Source: DHVE2 group archaeon | GTDB taxonomy: Archaea > Thermoplasmatota > Thermoplasmata > Thermoplasmatales > Aciduliprofundaceae | DNA length: 10,442 bases | NCBI GenBank assembly: GCA_026986135.1 | Contig: JALSPD010000105.1 | Location: 1-10,442, forward strand | Direction: 5' to 3' | In this document: one piece after another, positions 5,680-10,442 of the stretch | How the letters are laid out: every line of letters begins with the position of its first letter | Numbering within the stretch: the stretch's first letter is position 1 | Translations under genes and position numbers: made by a program | Notes under the pieces: generated by a model | Database searches by the model: none | The model's input: the letters and a program-made list of their open reading frames with translations, nothing else | What the model was told of the DNA's origin: nothing

Positions 5680-7057
5680 ATTTTATTTCCCAGGACCGTG
5701 CAAGGGAGTTAACGGTATGAACACCCCAGAGAATTGCAAATGATGAGGCGATCAAATTGGCGATTACAATTCCCATCCAGACACCTGCAAGCCCGAATCC
5801 AAGAAAGATGCCAAAGAAATAAGCGAATATGATTTGCATTACCAGAGCGCGTATTATTGTTATGAGCAATGAGTTCAAACCTCTGCCAATTCCACGAAAC
5901 ATGCTGGATGTGAGCATCCCCGAGGCAACTGCGGGAAAGTATATCACCATGTACCTCAGAAACTCAATTATTCCCCCTGCCAGATACGAAGATTGCTCCG
6001 TGTAGGTGAATAGGTATGCTAGTTGCGGTGCAAAAATCCAGATGAGAATTCCCGTTACAAGGCCTATGAGCGTTCCAATCTTCACCCCGTAGAGGTAGGA
6101 GATGCGGAGATTGTAAGAGTTCCTGGCACCGTAAGCAGCACCGGTTACACTGGTGACCGCAGCAGCAATGCCCATTAAAGGAACAATGGCGAGCATAACT
6201 ATGCGCCACCCACCTGAGAATACGGAGATGCCGTAATCGCCACCAACCATTATTACAATGGTGTTAAGCACAAGCATGGTGAAGGCCATTGAGATCTGCG
6301 CCAGAGCGGAAGGGAATCCGACAGAGAATATCTCACGGAGAATCTCAAAATCCCTTTTGAAGTATTTAAGGCGGAGCTGCACATATGTATCCCTCTTCAC
6401 CGTGAGCCAGTAAGTGATAAAAGCAGCAGAGACGGCAATTGATATAACAGTGGCAACTGCCGCACCCACAACACCCATCCCAAGGGTGAATATGAACACT
6501 GGATCCAGGAACATGTTGATAAGTGAGCTTGTCAGCATTATGTACATCGCCCTCCTGGTGTCACCCTCACCACGAAGAATGGCATTGCCCAGGCTGGATA
6601 TGAACATGAGCGGTGAGCCAAGAATTATCACCGTACCGTAAGAATATGCAAGCTCCGAGATTCGCTCACTTGCACCCATCGCGAGGAATATGCCCTTTAG
6701 GAATGGAAGTATGGCAAATGCAATGGCAGTGCCTATCAATGTACCCACAATCAGGGTATGCTCGGCAACATTGCCTGCCCTCTTTCTGTTTCCAGAGCCA
6801 ATTGCCCTAGATATGGCAGAGCTTCCACCAACACCGATACCCATCGCCAGAGAAGAGAGGATGAGCATGAAGGGCATGAAGAGCCCTACGGCACCCAGGG
6901 AATCTGAGCCAACACCGGCAACCCACACACCATCCACGAAGTTGTAGAGGGTCTGAACCATGCTTCCCACAATTATAGGGAGTGAGAGCTTTATTATTGC
7001 CTTCCGAGGATCTCCGAGAAGAATTGAGATGTTGCGCTTTGATTTTTCATTCAACAT
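5675..7057 (-). CDS. MATE-family multidrug/solute efflux transporter
   Basis: This 460-residue integral membrane protein has about twelve hydrophobic segments in two related halves. It starts with the typical LLGDPRKAIIKLSLPIIVGSM, then VQTLYNFVDGVWVAGVGSD, and later GEGDTRRAMYIMLTSSLINM and the second-half repeat FRGIGRGLNSLLITIIRALV. The length matches the usual 440-480. MATE proteins export cationic drugs, dyes or metabolites in exchange for Na+ or H+; the substrate here is unknown. The ATG at 7057 has GGAGGTGA 3 nt upstream. The gene overlaps the end of the upstream PadR-type regulator gene by 11 bp, so translation is probably coupled and transcription controlled by that repressor. Its stop lies inside the TATA box of the metal operon. 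Confidence 0.94.
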   Translation of the reverse strand: MLNEKSKRNISILLGDPRKAIIKLSLPIIVGSMVQTLYNFVDGVWVAGVGSDSLGAVGLFMPFMLILSSLAMGIGVGGSSAISRAIGSGNRKRAGNVAEHTLIVGTLIGTAIAFAILPFLKGIFLAMGASERISELAYSYGTVIILGSPLMFISSLGNAILRGEGDTRRAMYIMLTSSLINMFLDPVFIFTLGMGVVGAAVATVISIAVSAAFITYWLTVKRDTYVQLRLKYFKRDFEILREIFSVGFPSALAQISMAFTMLVLNTIVIMVGGDYGISVFSGGWRIVMLAIVPLMGIAAAVTSVTGAAYGARNSYNLRISYLYGVKIGTLIGLVTGILIWIFAPQLAYLFTYTEQSSYLAGGIIEFLRYMVIYFPAVASGMLTSSMFRGIGRGLNSLLITIIRALVMQIIFAYFFGIFLGFGLAGVWMGIVIANLIASSFAILWGVHTVNSLARSWEIKS

Positions 7058-7508
7058 TCTTCACCTCCAGAATCTTCACAATGCGCCTTGAGGTCCTTGC
7101 CAAAATACGCGAAATTTCCTCCTTCTCCTCATCTGTGAGGGTATCAAGCCCCTTTATCAGGAGGGATATGCTCTCCATTAGCTCATGCCCGCCCAGACGA
7201 TGAAACTCACCGAGATTATTCAGCATCCTCTTCGCATACCTTACCTCCTCACCGTGTTCATCCAGGTATTGAATACCCTTTTCCGTTATACCGTATACCT
7301 TCTTGTCCCTCTCACCCCTTCCTTTAATTTCTATGTATCCCCCGCGGAGAAGCGAGGACAAAGTGGGATAAATTATGCCTGGACTCGGCTTTTTTATGCC
7401 GTACTCTTCCGCTATTCTCTCGGCGATTCCGTATCCGTGCATGCTCTTATTCGCAAGGATGTCCAGTATAATCAGGCGAATTCCCTTTTTTCTATCCATC
7501 GCGTCCAT
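7047..7508 (-). CDS. PadR-family transcriptional regulator
   Basis: This is a 153-residue winged-helix repressor. The PadR domain covers about residues 8-90: LIILDILANKSMHGYGIAERI, then SPGIIYPTLSSLLRGGYIE, then GERDKKVYGITEKG. A charged helical C-terminal region (about 95-153) would serve for dimerisation. PadR proteins commonly repress an adjacent efflux gene and release DNA on binding the effluxed compound, which fits the MATE gene immediately downstream. The ATG at 7508 is chosen for the GGTGA motif 4 nt upstream; the next ATG at 7499 is also possible. The frame stays open to 7634, but the extra 42 residues are hydrophobic, unlike the family, and cover the promoter. A palindrome in the leader is a candidate site for autoregulation. 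Confidence 0.9.
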   Translation of the reverse strand: MDAMDRKKGIRLIILDILANKSMHGYGIAERIAEEYGIKKPSPGIIYPTLSSLLRGGYIEIKGRGERDKKVYGITEKGIQYLDEHGEEVRYAKRMLNNLGEFHRLGGHELMESISLLIKGLDTLTDEEKEEISRILARTSRRIVKILEVKNVE

Positions 7509-7521
7509 AATATCACCAGAT

Positions 7522-7535
7522 ATATCAGTTGATAT
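7522..7535 (-). promoter_or_regulatory. Candidate PadR operator
   Basis: ATATCA and TGATAT form a perfect inverted repeat around a 2-nt spacer, 14 nt in all. It is centred about where transcription from the TATA box at 7553-7562 would begin, 14-27 nt before the regulator's ATG. The link to this PadR protein is inferred from position only. Confidence 0.45.
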
Positions 7536-7552
7536 GTTGGGAATAATTATCA

Positions 7553-7562
7553 CTATATAAAG
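7553..7562 (-). promoter_or_regulatory. TATA box of the padR-MATE operon
   Basis: CTTTATATAG on the minus strand predicts a transcription start near 7531 and a leader of roughly 20 nt containing the GGTGA ribosome binding site. It is the clearest TATA box in the window. Confidence 0.6.
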
Positions 7563-7609
7563 ATTACACACCAGCAATCCTCCGAGAAGATGGAAAGTTC
7601 TTGTTAAAG

Positions 7610-7619
7610 GGTTATAAGG
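7610..7619 (+). promoter_or_regulatory. TATA-like box of the geranylgeranyl-reductase-like gene
   Basis: GGTTATAAGG is about 42 nt before the ATG at 7657, which predicts a short leader containing the GGGAG ribosome binding site at 7646-7650. A second AT-rich stretch, TTATAAAG at 7637-7644, is too close to the ATG to serve a leadered transcript. The 7563-7656 spacer separates the two divergent promoters and shows nothing else. Confidence 0.4.
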
Positions 7620-7656
7620 AACAAAAACATTCATGTTATAAAGAAGGGAGAGGAAT

Positions 7657-8571
7657 ATGATAGAGATTAGAGGCGCTGGAATTGCCGGAAGTTACCTTGC
7701 ATACCTGCTATCAAAGGATGGTTACAATGTTAAGGTATACGAAATGCGAAAAAAGTATGACACGAAGGTATGTGCGGGAGGGGTGCTCCCGAGGGTTCTT
7801 AAAATAATAAATCTCAGTGAACTTGAGGGGATAGAGATAAAAACGGTGGATGTTGAAATCGGAAACAGAAAAATACATTATGAAGGAAATCTTGGAAAAT
7901 CCATTGAACGCAGGGATCTCCAGATATACATACGAGATCTAGCAGAATCCGAAGGTGCAAGGATAATCTACGGCACTGCGCATAAAAAATTCTCTAAAGA
8001 TGCAGTTAAGATTATTGCATCAGGTGCAAAATCCAAAGAGATCCTGGGCATTGAAACACATACAAATAATGTAAGTATAAAGCCCGAGGGCTACTACTTC
8101 AAGATATACAGTCTCAAAAAGCCAGTAAGATATGCATGGATATTTCCAAAAAAAGATGGTTTTTCTGTTGGGGTATGTGGAGACAGGAAGTGGGTAATTG
8201 ACCATGCCGACATCATACTGAATAAACTAAATGCGGGGGGAAGAAAAAGGGGGGCATATATAGGAACATACACAGGTAATCCAAGTTTACGGGTAAAGGA
8301 TTCATGGGTTATAGGGGACTCCGCAGGACTGGTTGATCCCCTGAACTATGAGGGATACACGGGTGCATTTTACTCAGCCCTCTATCTCTCAAAAAATCTA
8401 AAATCACCTGATTTCACACCCCTGCTTAATTACCTTCACACAGAGTGGAAATTATTGAATTTTGCCTCAAAACATCCTGCAATTGCCTCAAAATTTATAA
8501 AACTCTGGCTTCGCCTTGTGTATTCTCCAAAACTAAGGGAGGGGAGAATGAATATAACTCCAAGAATATAG
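7657..8571 (+). CDS. Geranylgeranyl-reductase-family FAD-dependent oxidoreductase
   Basis: This 304-residue flavoprotein begins with a Rossmann FAD motif, GAGIAGSYLAYLLSKDG (6-22), ending in the ribose-binding glutamate at VYE29. The cysteine-glycine element KVCAGGV (37-43) is characteristic of the family, and GDSAGLVDPLNYEGYTGAFY (220-239) is the second FAD-binding block. Archaeal relatives saturate the geranylgeranyl chains of membrane ether lipids; others act on related isoprenoids. At 304 residues it is shorter than the usual roughly 390 of digeranylgeranylglycerophospholipid reductases and seems to lack much of the C-terminal region. Its substrate is therefore less certain, and it may be a paralogue. 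A GGGAG site lies 6 nt before the ATG. It is apparently monocistronic, since the SSB gene that follows has its own TATA box. Confidence 0.85.
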   Translation: MIEIRGAGIAGSYLAYLLSKDGYNVKVYEMRKKYDTKVCAGGVLPRVLKIINLSELEGIEIKTVDVEIGNRKIHYEGNLGKSIERRDLQIYIRDLAESEGARIIYGTAHKKFSKDAVKIIASGAKSKEILGIETHTNNVSIKPEGYYFKIYSLKKPVRYAWIFPKKDGFSVGVCGDRKWVIDHADIILNKLNAGGRKRGAYIGTYTGNPSLRVKDSWVIGDSAGLVDPLNYEGYTGAFYSALYLSKNLKSPDFTPLLNYLHTEWKLLNFASKHPAIASKFIKLWLRLVYSPKLREGRMNITPRI

Positions 8572-8590
8572 CTATTGGATTTCAAAAATG

Positions 8591-8598
8591 TTTTTATA
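8591..8598 (+). promoter_or_regulatory. TATA box of the SSB gene
   Basis: TTTTTATA, 20 nt after the end of the flavoprotein gene, predicts transcription from about 8620-8623. That gives a leader of about 57-60 nt, unusually long for this window. Confidence 0.55.
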
Positions 8599-8619
8599 CC
8601 ATCGCCGAATATCTGCCAC

Positions 8620-8654
8620 GGGGAAAGTTTTCTCTTCTGGAGAAAATTTTTCCT
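8620..8654 (+). promoter_or_regulatory. 5' leader hairpin of the SSB mRNA
   Basis: The arm GGGGAAAGTTTTCTC (8620-8634) pairs with GAGAAAATTTTTCCT (8640-8654) across a 5-nt loop TTCTG, giving a 15-bp stem with three G-U pairs. It begins at or next to the predicted transcription start and ends 25 nt before the ATG. It could protect the mRNA 5' end or serve as a control site. A terminator for the upstream gene seems less likely because it lies downstream of the SSB TATA box. Confidence 0.6.
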
Positions 8655-8679
8655 GAAAACCAAAAAGGAAGTGTAGAAA

Positions 8680-9093
8680 ATGGAAGGAGAAATAACCAAA
8701 ATAAAGGACTTGAAGCCAGAGGACAAGAGAGTGAATGTCCTCGCAAAGGTTTTGCATAAGAGCGAACCAAAGGAGATAACCACGAGGTACGGAGAGACAA
8801 AGCATGTGACCGAGGCGGTTCTCGGTGATGAGACGGGCACGGTTACAATGTCTCTCTGGGACGAGCAGGCGGACCAGGTTGAGGAGGGAGATACCATATA
8901 TGTGGATAATGGTTACATATCCCTCGTTCGTGGCCATATGCGCCTGAATGTGGGGAAGTACGGGAGCATAAAGAGGAGCGATGAGGAGATAACCGAGGTG
9001 AATGAGGAGCTTGATATGAGCGCTCAGGAGCACGAGAGAACATACCGCAGAAAGAGTTATGGTGGAAGAAGATACGGGAATTATCGCAGATGA
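8680..9093 (+). CDS. Single-stranded DNA-binding protein, single OB fold (Sulfolobus SSB-like)
   Basis: This 137-residue protein coats single-stranded DNA (possibly RNA) during replication and repair. Residues 1-95 form one OB fold and align well by eye with Sulfolobus SSB: DLKPEDKRVNVLAKVL, then VTEAVLGDETGTVTMSLWDEQ (45-63), then VDNGYISLVRGHMRLNVG (75-92). W60 matches one DNA-stacking tryptophan of the Sulfolobus protein. The two other aromatic positions there (Trp and Phe, as I recall the structure) appear as Y79 and V83. The tail (about 113-137) is basic and rich in Arg, Tyr and Gly (RRKSYGGRRYGNYRR) and lacks the acidic end found in bacterial SSB and Sulfolobus SSB. A weak AAGGAAGTG site precedes the ATG. 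The gene is transcribed from its own promoter with a hairpin leader. Confidence 0.9.
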   Translation: MEGEITKIKDLKPEDKRVNVLAKVLHKSEPKEITTRYGETKHVTEAVLGDETGTVTMSLWDEQADQVEEGDTIYVDNGYISLVRGHMRLNVGKYGSIKRSDEEITEVNEELDMSAQEHERTYRRKSYGGRRYGNYRR

Positions 9094-9100
9094 TCCCGAT

Positions 9101-9110
9101 AATTTTTTAA
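9101..9110 (+). promoter_or_regulatory. TATA-like box of the LOG/SLOG gene
   Basis: AATTTTTTAA is centred 27 nt before the ATG at 9133, predicting a leaderless mRNA. The same T-run follows the SSB stop by about 10 nt and could also act as its T-rich terminator. Confidence 0.45.
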
Positions 9111-9132
9111 TCCTCATCTCTCTTTTCCATTT

Positions 9133-9618
9133 ATGTTTATCAACATCGGTGTGATTGGCGGCTCTGTATGCTCCGCAGAAATATGCGATCTTGCTTACAG
9201 GGTTGGATACCTTATAGGAAGAAAAAACGCGGTGCTTGTGAGCGGTGGAATGGGGGGTGTGATGCTCCACGCATGCAGGGGCGCCAAGGAGGCAGGTGGG
9301 ATTACGGTTGGGATACTCCCCTATGGCAAAGAAGGGGCGAATGAGTATGTGGACATTGCAATACCCACACACTACGGACTTGCGCGGAACCATTTGCTTG
9401 TCAGGGCCGCAGATGCTCTTATCGCAATTGACGGATACATCGGCACTCTGAGTGAGATTTCGTTTGCCCTGAATGAGGGAAAAACGGTGATATCCCTTCA
9501 CTCCTGGGAACTTGATAGGGAGAGGATAACAAAGGGTAGATACATACAGGCGCAAAGCCCGGAGGAGGCGGTGGAACTCGCATTCAATGCCGCAGTTGAG
9601 AGTTCACAAATTCAATGA
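9133..9618 (+). CDS. LOG/SLOG-like Rossmann-fold nucleotide-binding protein (TIGR00725 type)
   Basis: The 161-residue protein has a Rossmann-like fold related to lysine decarboxylase-like/LOG and DprA proteins. The motifs are IGVIGGS (5-11), VSGGMGGVM (36-44), a phosphate-binding region GITVGILP (55-62), THYGLARNHLLV (78-89) and IDGYIGTLSEI (98-108). True LOG phosphoribohydrolases have PGGxGTxxE; here DGYIGTLSE keeps the GT and glutamate but not the PGG, as in the TIGR00725 branch. Nucleotide binding is likely; an enzymatic reaction is not established. The ATG at 9133 begins the first beta strand, has a TATA-like box 27 nt upstream and no Shine-Dalgarno site. The 3' end overlaps the convergent membrane protein gene by 35 bp. 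Confidence 0.85.
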   Translation: MFINIGVIGGSVCSAEICDLAYRVGYLIGRKNAVLVSGGMGGVMLHACRGAKEAGGITVGILPYGKEGANEYVDIAIPTHYGLARNHLLVRAADALIAIDGYIGTLSEISFALNEGKTVISLHSWELDRERITKGRYIQAQSPEEAVELAFNAAVESSQIQ

Positions 9619-10300
9619 TTTTTCGTGCAAATCCAGCATTCTTTCTTTTCACATTTGAAATAACCAATTTTGCGCGTGTTGATGAAATTGTGCTTATAGG
9701 CACTATCTTGATCCTGATCCCATTACAATCAGCACTCCAGTAACCCATTCCCCATGCTTTTTTAAAATGGCAGGTGAAGGCGGATGTGAGCAGAGATACC
9801 AATCTCTCACCCTCAATGGAAAGGGTAATAGAGAGGGTATAGGAATCCTCCAGGAGAATAATGAGCAGGGCTAAAAACACCAAGGGAATGAGAAAGATTA
9901 GTGAAAATGCGATGATCATATGGTAGGGAAGGTGCATAATCATCCCGATGAAAATAAATGAGATGGAACCCGATAAAAACAAACCCACGGATAAAGGAAG
10001 AAACATGAAGAAGAGCGTATTTTTTACTGAGGAAATTTTCCACCCTCTGGATCTTCTGGGTACAACCTCTGCGAGGTACACAGAAAAAAAGATAGAGGAG
10101 TACATGAAAACAGAGGCAGCATAAAACAGGGCATCTGAGAATGGTATTAGATTCAGGGATTCAAGAAGGATAAATATCACTGATAACCAAAACCCCAACA
10201 ACAAAAGAAAAATTTCAATTTCAAACTTCCTCGTTTTTTCCCAAATTTCACCCCATTCCTCAATTCCAAGGTTGTCCAGGAGATGAGAATCGGGATGCAT
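9584..10300 (-). CDS. Four-helix membrane protein of unknown function
   Basis: I do not recognise this family. The 238-residue protein starts with a short polar region rich in acidic residues and tryptophan (1-26). Four hydrophobic helices follow at about 28-46, 56-77, 95-120 and 127-150, with a basic loop VPRRSRGWK (80-88) between helices 2 and 3. By the positive-inside rule this places both ends in the cytoplasm. Residues 151-238 form a soluble domain with alternating strand-like segments (YTLSITLSIEGERLVSLL, then GIRIKIVPIS, then AKLVISNV) and a final helix, resembling a small alpha/beta domain. There is no signal peptide or catalytic motif. The reading frame is long and its hydrophobic pattern coherent, so it is very probably a real gene. 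The ATG at 10300 has a TATA-like AT stretch about 26 nt upstream. It converges on the LOG/SLOG-like gene and is divergent from the pheT-like gene. Confidence 0.75.
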   Translation of the reverse strand: MHPDSHLLDNLGIEEWGEIWEKTRKFEIEIFLLLLGFWLSVIFILLESLNLIPFSDALFYAASVFMYSSIFFSVYLAEVVPRRSRGWKISSVKNTLFFMFLPLSVGLFLSGSISFIFIGMIMHLPYHMIIAFSLIFLIPLVFLALLIILLEDSYTLSITLSIEGERLVSLLTSAFTCHFKKAWGMGYWSADCNGIRIKIVPISTISSTRAKLVISNVKRKNAGFARKIIEFVNSQLRH

Positions 10301-10333
10301 TGCGCCTCAATCATTCCGCGACATATTAACATT

Positions 10334-10346
10334 GCTCCCGTGGAGC
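10334..10346. repeat. Short inverted repeat between divergent promoters
   Basis: GCTCC and GGAGC surround CGT in the 81-bp spacer between the membrane protein gene and the pheT-like gene. It lies just upstream of the + strand TATA box and of the - strand AT-rich element. It could be a regulator site or chance; the arms are only 5 bp. Confidence 0.3.
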
Positions 10347-10348
10347 GG

Positions 10349-10360
10349 TAAAAATAAATA
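10349..10360 (+). promoter_or_regulatory. TATA box of the pheT-like gene
   Basis: TAAAAATAAATA is centred about 27 nt before the ATG at 10382, with no Shine-Dalgarno motif, again predicting a leaderless transcript. Confidence 0.5.
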
Positions 10361-10381
10361 ATCCCGCTGCTTTAAACCATT

Positions 10382-10442
10382 ATGCCCGTCATAAGATTGC
10401 AGAAATCAGAGCTCGCCAAGCTGGGTGTAAGCGAAAAGGAGA
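10382..10442 (+). CDS. pheT: Probable phenylalanyl-tRNA synthetase beta subunit, N-terminal start (partial)
   Basis: Only the first 20 codons are inside the window: MPVIRLQKSELAKLG followed by VSEKE. Archaeal PheT proteins commonly begin MPxxxxxxxxLxxLxG, which this fits, and the strong leaderless promoter suits a housekeeping gene. PheT is the tRNA-recognition subunit of the alpha2-beta2 enzyme that charges tRNA-Phe. Twenty residues are too few to be sure, and another protein with a similar start cannot be excluded. Confidence 0.5.
   Translation, partial: MPVIRLQKSELAKLGVSEKE

Noticed and set aside
7509..7634. 42-residue upstream extension of the PadR-type protein
   Set aside because: It contains the TATA box and the candidate operator, and PadR proteins begin close to the LIILDIL helix.
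8620..8654. Hairpin as a terminator of the flavoprotein gene
   Set aside because: It lies downstream of the SSB TATA box and its T-run is inside the stem, not after it; a leader structure fits better.
8572..9555. 327-codon open frame on the - strand
   Set aside because: It runs antisense across the SSB and LOG-like genes, both with clear family motifs; the product is a cysteine/histidine-rich composition typical of a shadow frame.
1..10442. CRISPR array, tRNA, rRNA, insertion sequence, phage or defence system
   Set aside because: No regularly spaced repeats, no tRNA-like cloverleaf or CCA-proximal pattern, no transposase, integrase, toxin-antitoxin or nuclease motifs were seen in either strand by eye.

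Overview
The window reads as a piece of an archaeal, probably euryarchaeal, chromosome. It carries a cupin-type phosphoglucose isomerase, a geranylgeranyl-reductase-like flavoprotein of the kind used for archaeal isoprenoid lipids, a Sulfolobus-type single-stranded DNA-binding protein with one OB fold, and what looks like the start of an archaeal PheT. TATA-like boxes sit 25-27 nt upstream of many start codons, which fits leaderless transcription. Genes inside operons instead carry GGTGA-type ribosome binding sites 3-5 nt before the start. The gene content and compact layout resemble Thermoplasmata/DHVE2-type euryarchaea such as Aciduliprofundum, but that placement is inference.

Left part (1-1017): the 3' end of a PhoU-domain gene on the + strand is followed, on the - strand, by a NifX/NifB-type cofactor-binding gene. 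Overlapping the end of that gene is a broken ABC exporter. The first 50 codons of its ATPase, ending just after a damaged Walker A motif, are joined out of frame to the last 66 codons of an ABC-2 permease. About two genes' worth of DNA appears to have been lost.

Middle left (1018-3684): a leaderless phosphoglucose isomerase gene is followed 5 nt later by an 'ABC-class predicted ATPase' (COG3044/PF09818 type), apparently translated from a TTG codon. This pair converges, with a 14-bp overlap, on a HIT-family hydrolase.

Centre (3719-5679): a tight minus-strand operon encodes a DtxR/MntR-type metal repressor, an ABC-3-family ATPase and an ABC-3-family permease, with all junctions overlapping. 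A 21-bp DtxR-box-like palindrome covers the predicted transcription start, so the operon is probably autoregulated by Fe or Mn. No substrate-binding protein is present in the window.

Centre right (5675-7635): a second minus-strand operon encodes a PadR-type repressor and a MATE-family exporter, also with overlapping genes and a candidate operator over the predicted start site.

Right part (7657-10442): the + strand carries the geranylgeranyl-reductase-like flavoprotein, the OB-fold SSB (whose mRNA is predicted to begin with a 15-bp hairpin) and a LOG/SLOG-like Rossmann protein. The last converges on a four-helix membrane protein of unknown function. That gene is divergent from the first 20 codons of a probable pheT. 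I see no rRNA, tRNA, CRISPR array, insertion sequence or phage gene. Most of the window is ordinary chromosomal housekeeping; the best candidates for follow-up are the ABC deletion remnant, the SSB leader hairpin and the two operator-like palindromes.
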